In this document: positions 1 through 7,387 of the stretch, piece by piece | How the letters are laid out: each line of letters starts with the position of its first letter | How positions within the stretch are numbered: the first letter of the stretch is position 1 | Source: Synergistaceae bacterium UBA4088 | Lineage (GTDB): Bacteria; Synergistota; Synergistia; Synergistales; Thermovirgaceae | Assembly: GCA_002382605.1 (NCBI GenBank) | Contig: DFYG01000127.1 | Span: 2,069-23,386, forward strand | Length of the DNA: 21,318 nucleotides | Direction: 5' to 3' | Notes under the pieces: generated by a model | What the model was told of the DNA's origin: nothing | Seen by the model: the letters and a program-made list of their open reading frames with translations, nothing else | Database searches by the model: none | Program-made: the position numbers and the translations under genes

Positions 1-1
1 G

Positions 2-883
2 ATCGAGGCAGATTATGCGCCGTTCCTCGGAGCTTTTGCCCGTGTTCACTTCAGTGACCGAAAGCAGGGTATCGAGCAGACCAGAACAGTGGCCTATGCC
101 GTCGAAATGATCGACGGCCCGGTGCCCGTCAACTGGGAGAACTCTTTCGAGATAGCCGTTGATCCCTCTATCCTTTCTCAGGGGATGCCCCCTTCGGTGA
201 TGTCCTCCGTACCGCCTGCGGGACTTGACCCGAAGTCCTATACAAAGTGGGGAAGAAATTTCCTCAAATGGCTTCCCAACAACAGCATGTTGCCGATAAT
301 GACCTGCCCCGCCATGAAGGAATCCGCAAGGCCGGGTGAGTCGAAGGCCGATTTTGTCGCCCGGCTGGCCATGTCGCGCCGTGAGGCCAGAGACGAGGCT
401 GTCGAAAAGCTCCGCAAGAAGTATGCTTCGAAGATAACGACACTTCAGAACCGTCTCATGAGGGCGGAGCAGGTAATAGAGAGAGAGGCTGAGCAGGCGA
501 AGAACAAGAAGATGGAGACGTTCATTTCGTTCGGGACGGCCATCGCCGGGGCCTTCCTCGGCAGAAAGGTCAACACCTACTCCGCATCAAGAATTGGGAC
601 CGCCGTTTCAAAGGCCGCGCGGCTGAAAAAGGAGGCTGGCGACGTTGACCGGGCAAGGGAGACGGCGGAGGCAGTCCGGCAGGAGATGGCCGAGCTTGAG
701 CGGCAGCTTGAGGACGAGATCGACGGCACAGGTTTCGGGGATACAATAGAGACCGGAATAGAGGAGAGTTTCATCCGCCCCAGGGCGTCGGATGTGACGG
801 TAGTTCTTCTTGGCCTCTTGTGGCTCCCGTACGCCAAAAACTCCCAGGGCGGTCTTGCGCCGCTCTGGAACCATGTAAAATAG
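2..883 (+). CDS. HerA-like ATP-binding protein, C-terminal part (5' end outside window)
   Basis: The reading frame is open from the first bases of the window, so this is the last 293 residues of a longer protein. The visible part matches the C-terminal region of large bacterial ATP-binding proteins with a HerA/FtsK-type (DUF87) motor; the Walker motifs would lie upstream, outside the window. Seen here: a W-x-K-type segment followed by 'PGESKADFVARL', a long charged coiled coil with 'AVEKLRKKYASKITTLQNR', a small hydrophobic turn ending in 'FLGRK', a second coiled coil around 'DVDRARETAEAVRQEMAELE', and a terminal 'RPRASDVTV...WLPY' strand. This order is typical of the family as I remember it. 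The family is usually of unknown role; DNA translocation or phage defence has been suggested for relatives. A GTG at 89 could be mistaken for the start but lies inside the continuous frame. The next gene begins 62 bp downstream. Confidence 0.7.
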   Translation: MEADYAPFLGAFARVHFSDRKQGIEQTRTVAYAVEMIDGPVPVNWENSFEIAVDPSILSQGMPPSVMSSVPPAGLDPKSYTKWGRNFLKWLPNNSMLPIMTCPAMKESARPGESKADFVARLAMSRREARDEAVEKLRKKYASKITTLQNRLMRAEQVIEREAEQAKNKKMETFISFGTAIAGAFLGRKVNTYSASRIGTAVSKAARLKKEAGDVDRARETAEAVRQEMAELERQLEDEIDGTGFGDTIETGIEESFIRPRASDVTVVLLGLLWLPYAKNSQGGLAPLWNHVK

Positions 884-945
884 CCTTGGCAATAGCCATA
901 AAATGGAGGGTTTGAGCTGAATATGGCGATTTCCGGAAGATCCGC

Positions 946-1536
946 ATGACGAGGAAAATTATTGCGTTTGTTGCCGTTTTGGCTCTTCTGTCGGGCGGGC
1001 TCTGGGCGCTGACAAGATCGGCGCAGGTAGAACGTCCCTCTCCTGAATCTGTTGCGGAGCCCGACATCTTCGAAGTCAGCCCTGAAGAAAAGATCAAGGC
1101 TGAGGTAGCACCGCCTGTCCGCAAGAAAGAAACGGGCGCGACCTGGCAGTTCCGTTCCGCAGAAGGAGAGCCGTTCAGCCGGAGTGATCTTGATGGCATC
1201 AAGCCAGCCTCATCCGGGATAATTTCAGAAAAACCCGGGGCGGCTGTTTTTGACCTCGGTACTATCCATCCTGTTGTAAAGAAGACGGCCGACCAGGCAC
1301 GCGAACTTGTCGAGGAGTTCGACAGAAAGACACTTGACACTACAACAAGGGTGCTCCAAAAGATCCCCCTTGTTGATATTCGCCCTGACAAGGCAGAATT
1401 GCGTCCATCGGGAGATGGTTTGAAGCTGACCCTGACGATGGATCCGGAGGATATCAGTTTCGGGAAGAAACAGCGGACCGCGTCGGACGATAAACCGGCT
1501 TCGAATGACAAAGAGGCACCGGAAGATCGGGACTAG
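946..1536 (+). CDS. Unknown exported or membrane-anchored protein, 196 aa
   Basis: I do not recognise a family. Residues 2-4 are basic (TRK) and residues 5-23 form one hydrophobic segment (IIAFVAVLALLSGGLWALT), so the protein is probably exported or held by a single N-terminal anchor. There is no lipobox cysteine. The rest is hydrophilic, rich in Lys, Glu, Pro and Asp, with a central part predicted mostly helical (about residues 105-140, 'HPVVKKTADQARELVEEF') and a short strand-like part ('VDIRPDKAELRP...LKLTLTMD'). The last 20 or so residues are low complexity and acidic. A purine-rich GGAAGA lies 7 bases before the ATG. It follows the ATPase gene by 62 bp and may be cotranscribed with it. 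No internal start is clearly better. Confidence 0.65.
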   Translation: MTRKIIAFVAVLALLSGGLWALTRSAQVERPSPESVAEPDIFEVSPEEKIKAEVAPPVRKKETGATWQFRSAEGEPFSRSDLDGIKPASSGIISEKPGAAVFDLGTIHPVVKKTADQARELVEEFDRKTLDTTTRVLQKIPLVDIRPDKAELRPSGDGLKLTLTMDPEDISFGKKQRTASDDKPASNDKEAPEDRD

Positions 1537-1612
1537 AATAAGGGTTCCCCCGCCTTTGGTCAGGATGTATGATCGGAGCATGGAACAAAAAGATACAGGA
1601 GGTGGAGTGAAG

Positions 1613-1993
1613 ATGAGAAAGATCGTAGCAACCCATGATGCCCCCGCAGCCCTTGGTCCCTACAGCCAGGCCGTGTGGGCCAACGACATTCTTTTCGTTT
1701 CCGGACAGATCTGCATTGATCCCGGAACCGGTGAGATGACCGGGAAAACCGCTGCTGAACAGGCTGAACAGGTATTGAAGAACCTGGGGGCCATACTTGA
1801 GTCGCAGGGGCTTAAGTTCACGAACGTTGTCAAGGCGACGGTATTCGCAAAGGACATGAACGACTTCAAGGCCGTCAACGACGTTTACGCGAAATACTTC
1901 ACCACGGAGCCACCCGCGCGTGCCTTTGTGGAGGTTGCCAGGCTTCCGAAGGATGCCCTTGTCGAGATCGAGGTCGTCGCCGTAAAAGGTTGA
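1613..1993 (+). CDS. ridA: RidA family reactive enamine/imine deaminase
   Basis: A 126-residue protein of the RidA/YjgF/UK114 family, which hydrolyses the reactive enamine and imine intermediates released by PLP enzymes such as threonine dehydratase; it is a cytosolic trimer. Family motifs run the whole length: 'GPYSQAV' (15-21), 'LFVSGQI' (27-33), 'QVLKNLGAIL' (53-62), 'VVKATVF' (72-78) and 'PPARAFVEVARLPKDALVEIE' near the end. Arg103 is the counterpart of the catalytic Arg105 of E. coli RidA and Glu118 that of its Glu120. The frame is open further upstream to 1505, but the ATG at 1613 is chosen because AGGAGGTGG (1597-1605) precedes it by 7 bases and because it gives the standard family length. 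In an amino-acid-fermenting organism this would protect PLP enzymes during threonine and serine breakdown. Confidence 0.95.
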   Translation: MRKIVATHDAPAALGPYSQAVWANDILFVSGQICIDPGTGEMTGKTAAEQAEQVLKNLGAILESQGLKFTNVVKATVFAKDMNDFKAVNDVYAKYFTTEPPARAFVEVARLPKDALVEIEVVAVKG

Positions 1994-1997
1994 CGCA

Positions 1998-2026
1998 TTG
2001 ACAAAAAGAGAGGAAATACGTACTGT
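1998..2026 (+). promoter_or_regulatory. Promoter of the cold-shock gene
   Basis: TTGACA (1998-2003), 17 bases, then TACTGT (2021-2026) is a good sigma-70 type promoter immediately after the ridA stop codon. It predicts transcription from about 2033 and a 5' leader of about 50 nt. The leader is too short for the long thermosensing leader known for E. coli cspA. Confidence 0.7.
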
Positions 2027-2082
2027 TTTATCAAGCCGGCTATACGAACGGCGGATTCTGCTGTATGGGAGGCATTATTTAA

Positions 2083-2283
2083 ATGCAGGGAACAGTCAAG
2101 TGGTTCAACGAGGCTAAGGGTTACGGCTTCATAACCCCGGACGAGGGCAACGACGTTTTCGTCCACTTCAGCGCGATCCAGGGAGATGGATTCAAGACGC
2201 TTGCAGAAGGTCAGCGTGTCGAATTCGAGGTGGTCCAGGGAGATAAGGGGCCCCAGGCGGCCAACGTAGAGAAGATTTCCTGA
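2083..2283 (+). CDS. csp: Cold-shock domain protein
   Basis: A 66-residue single cold-shock domain (OB fold) protein that binds single-stranded RNA and DNA and acts as an RNA chaperone. RNP1 is 'KGYGFIT' (12-18) and RNP2 is 'VFVHF' (25-29); the N-terminal '[11 protein letters not shown]' and the C-terminal '[10 protein letters not shown]' are standard. The length is normal for the family. GGGAGG (2067-2072) lies 10 bases before the ATG. The gene has its own promoter at 1998-2026 and its own terminator at 2323-2358, so it is probably monocistronic. Several paralogues per genome are usual, so no letter is assigned. Confidence 0.96.
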   Translation: MQGTVKWFNEAKGYGFITPDEGNDVFVHFSAIQGDGFKTLAEGQRVEFEVVQGDKGPQAANVEKIS

Positions 2284-2322
2284 ACTTGAACTGAGGGGAT
2301 GTCAAAAGGATTCAGGGTATTT

Positions 2323-2358
2323 GCGGCGGCTCCATATCAGGATACCGCCGCTTTTTTT
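2323..2358 (+). terminator. Rho-independent terminator after the cold-shock gene
   Basis: GCGGCGG (2323-2329) pairs with CCGCCGC (2345-2351) around a 15-base loop, followed directly by seven T (2352-2358). It lies 40 bp after the cold-shock stop codon. Confidence 0.85.
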
Positions 2359-2406
2359 CTTTAAGGCAGGAAGATAGCATCCCGATCCTTCTTTTTTCAT
2401 GGATAC

Positions 2407-2436
2407 TTGCCAGAAAGCCCGATTTAATGCGATAAT
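2407..2436 (+). promoter_or_regulatory. Promoter of the HU gene
   Basis: TTGCCA (2407-2412), 18 bases, then GATAAT (2431-2436), with a TG one base upstream of the -10 (an extended -10, TGCGATAAT). It lies between the preceding terminator and the HU gene and predicts a leader of about 33 nt. Confidence 0.65.
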
Positions 2437-2475
2437 CGCCCCAAACCAGATACCTTTTCGAGAGGAGGAAAAAGA

Positions 2476-2751
2476 GTGAACAAGACTGAACTGATCCAGA
2501 CCGTAGCCAAGGCGGCGGGTTTGAGCAACAGCAAGACGACGCATGTTGTTTCAACGATAATAGGTGAGATCGGAGGCGCTCTGGCCAAGGGGGACAAGGT
2601 CCAGATAGCCGGTTTCGGAACCTTCGAGGTGAGACAGCGCGCAGCCAGAGAGGCCCGCAACCCTCAGGATCCAACGAAGAAGGTCAATGTACCCGCCAGA
2701 AAGGTCCCCGCTTTCCGCGCCGGCAAGGCCCTCAAGGACAAAGTCAGCTAG
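2476..2751 (+). CDS. hup: HU-type DNA-binding protein
   Basis: A 91-residue histone-like HU/IHF family protein, a dimeric nucleoid protein that bends DNA. The N-terminal helices ('NKTELIQTVAKAAGLS') end in the conserved 'IAGFGTFEVR' strand (44-53). The DNA-binding arm carries the family 'ARNPQ' motif (60-64), with the proline that intercalates into DNA. The C-terminal 'VPAFRAGKALKD' closes the fold. It reads as HU rather than IHF, because the arm and length are those of single-gene HU proteins. The start is GTG at 2476, set by AGGAGG (2463-2468) 7 bases upstream. The gene has its own promoter and a strong terminator. Confidence 0.95.
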   Translation: MNKTELIQTVAKAAGLSNSKTTHVVSTIIGEIGGALAKGDKVQIAGFGTFEVRQRAAREARNPQDPTKKVNVPARKVPAFRAGKALKDKVS

Positions 2752-2785
2752 ATATCCGTCTTATTTTCTGTTTTTTGCTTTCTTT

Positions 2786-2811
2786 CCCGCCCCGAAAGGG
2801 GCGGGTTTTTT
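2786..2811 (+). terminator. Rho-independent terminator after the HU gene
   Basis: CCCGCCCC (2786-2793) and GGGGCGGG (2798-2805) form a perfect 8-bp stem closed by a GAAA tetraloop, followed by six T (2806-2811). This is a very strong intrinsic terminator, 34 bp past the HU stop codon. Confidence 0.95.
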
Positions 2812-2823
2812 GTTTTGAGACCG

Positions 2824-2851
2824 TAACTCGTGAATCGTGAATCGTGAATCG
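2824..2851 (-). repeat. Heptamer repeat array A (four units)
   Basis: Four consecutive 7-bp units: one TAACTCG and then three TGAATCG. Read on the minus strand they belong to the same CGAGTNA/CGATTCA family as the arrays at 2984, 13009, 13103 and 13134. Between this array and array B (2852-2983) I see no gene I can support. Together with the terminator at 2786-2811 this accounts for most of the gene-free stretch 2752-3062. Confidence 0.85.
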
Positions 2852-2983
2852 CCTGAAAACCAGGACCAACCCATTAGGGTCAGGGCTTGAATCCAACCTT
2901 ATGCGTACGATCAGGAGATGTGTTGAACAAGATGAAGGACTTCGTGTTCGGGCAGGCTGGCAAGGTCCCCATTTAACGGTTTG

Positions 2984-3011
2984 CGAGTTACGAGTAACGA
3001 GTTACGCGTGA
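2984..3011 (+). repeat. Heptamer repeat array B (four units)
   Basis: Four 7-bp units, CGAGTTA, CGAGTAA, CGAGTTA and CGCGTGA, ending in CGGCTTT. The array is inverted relative to array A, so the two could pair across about 130 bp. A lone TATAAT (3023-3028) follows, without a convincing -35. Confidence 0.85.
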
Positions 3012-3062
3012 CGGCTTTAAGGTATAATTTCTTCGGACGATCACAGGTCAGGATATGGGATC

Positions 3063-3351
3063 GTGAAGGAGAATAAAGGCCCCCTGGACCACAACTCCTC
3101 CCCTCTGGGAGGCACCCCCGAGTCCGTTTTTTTCGAGCATTCGGGTGCTGTCAACATGCTTGTAGCATCAGACATGATCCTTCTGGCAGTCAAAGGCTGC
3201 TTCCAGGAGATGACGGGCTACGCCCTACCGCTCCGGCTTCGGAATGGAGATCGCGCTGGATGAAGCCGAGGCGGGTATGGGGAAAAAGTACCATCCGTAT
3301 GAAGCAGGCGCGGCACTCATACTTTTCATGGAGAAGGGGGTTGTAATATGA
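3063..3351 (+). pseudogene. Remnant of a PAS-containing signalling protein (possibly PAS-HD-GYP)
   Basis: Two coding-like pieces lie in different frames. The first, from GTG 3063, reads like the start of a PAS domain: 'FFEHSGAVNMLVASDMILLAV' then 'GCFQEMTGY', the usual pattern of hydrophobic strand and 'TGY' motif. It breaks down after about 3219 and stops at 3261-3263. The second piece, in the +1 frame from about 3232 to the TGA at 3349-3351, reads 'ALDEAEAGMGKKYHPYEAG' followed by 'AALILF'. This resembles the C-terminal 'AL.EI...G.QFDP.....F' end of HD-GYP phosphodiesterases. A large internal deletion plus frame change in a PAS-HD-GYP gene would explain both. The second piece ends in ATGA, overlapping the aldolase start by 4 bases, so it may still supply translational coupling. 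The PAS call is moderate; the HD-GYP call is weak. Confidence 0.4.
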
Positions 3352-4121
3352 AAAATGAACTCAGGAGAAAACTTGCAGCGGGCGAAGTGGTCGTTGGACC
3401 TTTTGTCGGGGTCAACAGCCCCGACCTGGTCGAGATAATGGGGATAGCAGGATTTGACTTCTGCGTTATCGATACGGAGCACGGCCCCATGGATCCCGAG
3501 TCGATCCAGAACCTGGTGCGGGCTGCGGAACTTTCGGGAATGACACCGATAGTGCGGGCGCCGCGTGCGGAAGCCGTGGACATTCTCAAGGTTCTGGATA
3601 TAGGAGCCCAGGGGATACACGTCCCCCAGGTAAACAGCCGCGGGACGGCAGTGGATGTCGCCAAAGCGGCAAGATATCATCCGGAGGGGCTGAGGGGGGT
3701 GGCGGTTCCAAGGGCGCTTTCATACGGACTCAGACCCCTGGGGGAAGCCCTTGCGGAGGCCAACAGGGAGCTGATGGTGATCACGCACTGCGAGAACGTG
3801 CAGGGCCTTGAACGGCTCGAAGAAATAGCTTCCGTCGACGGGATCGACCTCATCTTCGTGGGGCCTTATGACCTCTCCCAGTCACTGGGGGTTCCTGGTG
3901 AGATATTCCACCCTTCCATGGTGGAGGCGGTATCGCGGGCTCTTGACGCCATTACCGGCGCCGGAAAGCCCGCTGGAATATTCGTGACATCGGTGGACGA
4001 GGCCAAACGCCGTATCGACGAAGGGTTCCGCTACATAGCCTACAGCATGGACAGCCTGATCTTCGGGAATGCCTGCAGGGAAGCCCTCAGCACCTTGAGA
4101 ACCCGCAGGCCGGGCATTTGA
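3348..4121 (+). CDS. HpcH/HpaI family aldolase (2-keto-3-deoxy acid or 4-hydroxy-2-oxo acid aldolase type)
   Basis: A 257-residue class II (metal-dependent) pyruvate aldolase of the HpcH/HpaI family, which splits 2-oxo-4-hydroxy acids to pyruvate and an aldehyde. It aligns so closely with E. coli HpaI that the key residues fall at the same numbers: His45 in 'DTEHGPMD', Arg70 in 'TPIVRAPR', metal ligands Glu149 ('ITHCEN') and Asp175 ('FVGPYDLSQSLG'). HpaI has Gln at 147, here His. Such 'HCEN' members are common in anaerobes, and their substrate is usually not known. The start is ATG 3348, overlapping the stop of the upstream remnant (ATGA); a weak GAGAAGGGGG lies about 8 bases upstream. The C-terminus overlaps the 3' end of the opposing nrdJ by 35 bp. 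The exact substrate cannot be told from sequence or neighbours. Confidence 0.88.
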   Translation: MKNELRRKLAAGEVVVGPFVGVNSPDLVEIMGIAGFDFCVIDTEHGPMDPESIQNLVRAAELSGMTPIVRAPRAEAVDILKVLDIGAQGIHVPQVNSRGTAVDVAKAARYHPEGLRGVAVPRALSYGLRPLGEALAEANRELMVITHCENVQGLERLEEIASVDGIDLIFVGPYDLSQSLGVPGEIFHPSMVEAVSRALDAITGAGKPAGIFVTSVDEAKRRIDEGFRYIAYSMDSLIFGNACREALSTLRTRRPGI

Positions 4122-7100
4122 TGCATCCTTCCTGGCGGGCCATTGACGCCCCGCAGACAGGGCACATATCCGTTTCCGAGAGGGATTCCATCATTCCCTT
4201 CTCTTCAAGATCCAGGTAGCCCATGCTCATAAGCCCGTATGATATGGCGTCGGGGACCGACATGATGACCCCGTTGTCGTGCCATACGGGCTGGGATCCT
4301 CCGATACCCTTCATCTGCTTGATGATCCCGTGGATCTTCACCCCGCTCCGGAGAGCGAGCGAGATGAGACGTCCCATCGCCTCTGTGAAAGCCATCGTCT
4401 CGTGCCCCGATTTGCCCATCGTGGTGAAGACCTCCACCGGGCGTCCGTTCACTTCGTTCACTGTCAGGTAAAGGTTGCCGTAACTGGTTGGTATCTTTGC
4501 CGTCTTGCCTCCGAGGATGAAGGGGCGGTCCATCGGTTTTTCGACCTCGGAAACCTGCGGGATCGGCAGCGTCTGCTGCCGGGCGCTCTTTTCTACGTAA
4601 AGAACCTGCCCCGCCCTGCAGCCGTCACGGAAGACCGTTATCCCTTTACAGTAAGTCTTCCAGGCAAGCATGTATGCTTTTTCGACATCTTCCACAGTTG
4701 CTGAACCCGGGAGGTTTATGGTCTTGCTGACGGCGTTGTCCACGTGCTCCTGAAAGGCGGACTGCATCTTTACGTGCCATTCCGGGGCGATATCGTGTGA
4801 GCTCCTGAAGACCCTTTCAATGACGTCTGGAGATTCCCCCTTCTCCAGGGCTTCCGCGTAGTAGCGGTTCCTGTACGAGAACTGTGTCCCGTCGAGCACC
4901 TCCTTGGTGAACTCAAGAGCGAATACGGGTTCGATGCCGGAGGAGCAGTCCGCTATCATGGAGAGCGATCCGGTGGGGGCAATCGTCGTGATAGTGCCGT
5001 TCCTCAACCCCGATCCGGGGAGGGCGGGACATTCGCCGCGGTTATGTGCCAGTTCGGAGCTCTCCTTTCTCCCCGTATCCGAGATAAGGGACATCACTTT
5101 TCCGGCGAGTTCGAGAGCCTCATCGGAGTCGTATGGAATTCTCAGCTGGAAGAGCATGTCGGCCCACCCCATTATGCCGAGTCCGATCTTTCTGGTCTTC
5201 TTGACCATCTCCTCGATCTGCGGGAGGGGATACTGATTGACGTCTATTACGTTGTCGAGGAATCGGACCGCAAGCCTGGTGGTAAGGCGAAGTTTTTCCC
5301 AGTTCACGTCGTTTTCGGAAACCATGTTCGCCAGGTTGATACTCCCCAGGTTGCACGCCTCGTATGGAAGCAGCGGTTGTTCGCCACAGTTGTGGACCAC
5401 GAGTCCGTTGGCGTCGAAGGCGTGTTCTCCGGGAACCCTGACGTCGAAAACCACCTCTTCTCCATCAGGTAGGATCCGGTCTACCGTCGCGGTGAAGAGT
5501 TCTCTGTTCAGGCTGCGCTTGTATCTTCCGAGGCTGTCATCAAGCCTGGTCTGCTTGTCGGTGTCGGCGAAACCGATCTTTTCCGCGAAGAGGCGAATAT
5601 TTTCCTTCGATATCACCAGCTCGTGCTGGGCCTTCGTATTGTATGCCTTCATGCCGCCCCTGCCGTCCGGCAGAATGGCTGAACTCTCCTCTCTCCGGTT
5701 TTTGTAGATCGTGCCGACGATGCCGAGACGCAGGAGCATTCTCTGAACTGCCTCAAGTGTTGGAAGAGAGCTCTGGCTCAGGCGTATGCTGATCCCCTTT
5801 TTCTGATCTCCCTGTATCGAGCCGTCAGTGTCGAAGAGTCCGCGGAGGAGGCCTCTTGTGAATGAGGAAGAGCAGGATGTCTCCATTTCAGGAGTTATCG
5901 TCTTGCAGGAGGGGGACATCCCAAGCGAGGAAGCCAGGTTTTTTATCGCTCCGGATGCCAGGCGGTATTCACTGCGCCCCATTACGGGGATCCATCCCTG
6001 GAAATCGCTCCTGTGCGGCATTGTCGAGACGGCTTTCATCGACTCCGACATTGCAGCCCGGGGTCCCTGCCCCATATCTTCATCGCCGGAAACCCTTTCC
6101 TCCGGCATCCACACGGAAAGGACAGTCTTGTCTTTTTTGAAGGTCCCGTCTCCGATCAGAAGCCCGATCAGGTAGCCCTGATCAATGTCGCCGGAACCTG
6201 ACCATTCAGGTGATTTTCTGTGATCGTTCAACATGATGCCGTCTCCGGGCTTCAGGCTTCCGGCTGCGGTCCATTCGGTGCGATGCCTGTACCTGGTGTT
6301 CTCCGTCACCCTGAGCACAGGATGGTCGGCGGTGAGACGGAGTGAAAATCCTTCACGTGTTGTCAGGCGCAGTAGGGGCTTGACTCCGGTCCGGAAGAAT
6401 CCTTCTTCGGTCGAGGGCATCACCCGGCCGTTGAGGAGCAGTTGGACCTTTCTGCCGCAGAGGTCCTTTGCTCGCTTCGGGCCTTCGGCTGTATGAACGA
6501 GAGTGTCGCCGCAGACACACGGATTGGTCGACGTGATAACACCCAGATGCGCTAGAGGGTTGTCCTTGTTCATTTTGTCCAGGAAGATCATTCCGGGATC
6601 GCCCGTCTTCCAGGCCATTTCGCATATAAGGTCGAAAAGATCGCGTGCGCGCACTGTCCGGACTATTTCCCGGGTACGGGGATTAAGCAGGTCCCAGTCG
6701 TCATCGTTCTGGACAGCCCACATGAACTTCTCCGAAGCGCCTACGGAGATGTTGAAGTTCTGCAGTTTCCCCTCTTCTGTCTTTGCCCTGATAAAATCAA
6801 AAACATCGGGGTGGTCGGCGTTGAGGATCCCCATGTTAGCCCCGCGCCGCATCCCTCCCTGCATGACGACCTCGGTCGCCTGGTCGAACATGCTCATGAA
6901 GGAGATGGGTCCGGACGCTACACCGTTGGTGCTGGAGACTACATCGCCTTTGGGGCGGAGTTTGCTGAAGTTGTACCCGGTCCCGCCGCCGGATTTGTGT
7001 ATGAGAGCCATGTGTTTGAGTGAGTCGAAAATGTCGGACATGCTGTCCTCGACGGGCAGGACAAAACATGCCGCCAACTGGCCGCCCTGTCTTCCGGCGT

Positions 7101-7350
7101 TCATCAGCGTGGGGCTGTTGGGGAGGAAATCCAGGCGGGCCATTATGTCGTGGAACATCTTGATGATCGTGTCATCCGGCTGCCCACCTTCGGAAGCGGC
7201 CACGAACCTTGCTACGCGCCAGAACATCTCGTCGGGTCTTTCAATGACCGCTCCGTCTTCGTTTTTGAGCAGGTATCTCTCCTTTAACACCCTTTTAGCG
7301 TTATCCGAGAGGGGCAGGTCTCCTCCGCGCGGCATCTCCGTTTCGAACAT
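4087..7350 (-). CDS. nrdJ: Adenosylcobalamin-dependent (class II) ribonucleoside-diphosphate reductase, intein-containing precursor
   Basis: The 1087-residue precursor becomes a 710-residue class II reductase after loss of a 377-residue intein (278-654). The mature enzyme makes deoxyribonucleotides with an adenosylcobalamin-derived radical and needs no oxygen. Seen: Cys95 ('GGQLAACFV'), one half of the redox pair; 'STNP' (274-277) and, after the intein, 'CGEQPL' with radical Cys655 and Glu657; redox partner Cys666 in 'ACNLGSINL'; 'APTGSLSMIA' (791-800); and a C-terminal tail with CxxC pairs at 1063/1066 and 1079/1082 plus the final Cys1087, which re-reduces the active site in this family. The start is ATG 7350. 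An AGGAGA is rather far upstream (about 12 bases), so a slightly later start is possible. Two likely NrdR boxes lie 38-84 bp upstream of the start. The last 35 bp overlap the convergent aldolase gene. Confidence 0.95.
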   Translation of the reverse strand: MFETEMPRGGDLPLSDNAKRVLKERYLLKNEDGAVIERPDEMFWRVARFVAASEGGQPDDTIIKMFHDIMARLDFLPNSPTLMNAGRQGGQLAACFVLPVEDSMSDIFDSLKHMALIHKSGGGTGYNFSKLRPKGDVVSSTNGVASGPISFMSMFDQATEVVMQGGMRRGANMGILNADHPDVFDFIRAKTEEGKLQNFNISVGASEKFMWAVQNDDDWDLLNPRTREIVRTVRARDLFDLICEMAWKTGDPGMIFLDKMNKDNPLAHLGVITSTNPCVCGDTLVHTAEGPKRAKDLCGRKVQLLLNGRVMPSTEEGFFRTGVKPLLRLTTREGFSLRLTADHPVLRVTENTRYRHRTEWTAAGSLKPGDGIMLNDHRKSPEWSGSGDIDQGYLIGLLIGDGTFKKDKTVLSVWMPEERVSGDEDMGQGPRAAMSESMKAVSTMPHRSDFQGWIPVMGRSEYRLASGAIKNLASSLGMSPSCKTITPEMETSCSSSFTRGLLRGLFDTDGSIQGDQKKGISIRLSQSSLPTLEAVQRMLLRLGIVGTIYKNRREESSAILPDGRGGMKAYNTKAQHELVISKENIRLFAEKIGFADTDKQTRLDDSLGRYKRSLNRELFTATVDRILPDGEEVVFDVRVPGEHAFDANGLVVHNCGEQPLLPYEACNLGSINLANMVSENDVNWEKLRLTTRLAVRFLDNVIDVNQYPLPQIEEMVKKTRKIGLGIMGWADMLFQLRIPYDSDEALELAGKVMSLISDTGRKESSELAHNRGECPALPGSGLRNGTITTIAPTGSLSMIADCSSGIEPVFALEFTKEVLDGTQFSYRNRYYAEALEKGESPDVIERVFRSSHDIAPEWHVKMQSAFQEHVDNAVSKTINLPGSATVEDVEKAYMLAWKTYCKGITVFRDGCRAGQVLYVEKSARQQTLPIPQVSEVEKPMDRPFILGGKTAKIPTSYGNLYLTVNEVNGRPVEVFTTMGKSGHETMAFTEAMGRLISLALRSGVKIHGIIKQMKGIGGSQPVWHDNGVIMSVPDAISYGLMSMGYLDLEEKGMMESLSETDMCPVCGASMARQEGCIKCPACGFSRC
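5389..6519 (-). mobile_element. Intein with LAGLIDADG homing endonuclease inside nrdJ
   Basis: Precursor residues 278-654. Block A begins with Cys278 ('CVCGDTLVHT'). Block B is 'LRLTADHPVL' with the TxxH pattern (340-343). The two dodecapeptide motifs are 'YLIGLLIGDG' (Asp401) and 'LLRGLFDTDG' (Asp509), both with their catalytic Asp. Block F is 'VFDVRVPGEHAF', and block G is 'VVHN' followed by Cys655, the +1 nucleophile. Every splicing and nuclease residue I can check is present, so both activities are predicted intact. The insertion point splits the NPC motif exactly before the radical cysteine. Base composition is not visibly different from the host gene. Confidence 0.95.
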
Positions 7351-7387
7351 GTTTTGTCAGGTCTCCTTTTGCCCTTTTTGAATAGAG

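Noticed and set aside
923..949. 8-codon ORF overlapping the start of the exported protein gene as ATGA
   Set aside because: Too short and with a poorly spaced ribosome site; probably chance.
771..1511. Long minus-strand open frame opposite the exported protein and the end of the ATPase gene
   Set aside because: Low-complexity Ser/Arg-rich translation antisense to two coherent genes, without a ribosome site.
2923..2976. 17-codon ORF from TTG 2923 (peptide contains MKDFVFGQAGKVPI) with AGGAG 5 bases upstream, between heptamer arrays A and B
   Set aside because: It is too short to support without conservation. It is intriguing, since it fills the spacer of the inverted repeat pair, but could be chance or a gene scrap.
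3023..3028. Perfect TATAAT after heptamer array B
   Set aside because: No acceptable -35 at 16-18 bp; the sequence there is repeat.
6503..7381. Long plus-strand open frame (292 codons) opposite nrdJ
   Set aside because: It is a shadow of the GC-rich nrdJ codons: Ser-, Arg- and Pro-rich, no ribosome site, no recognisable domain.
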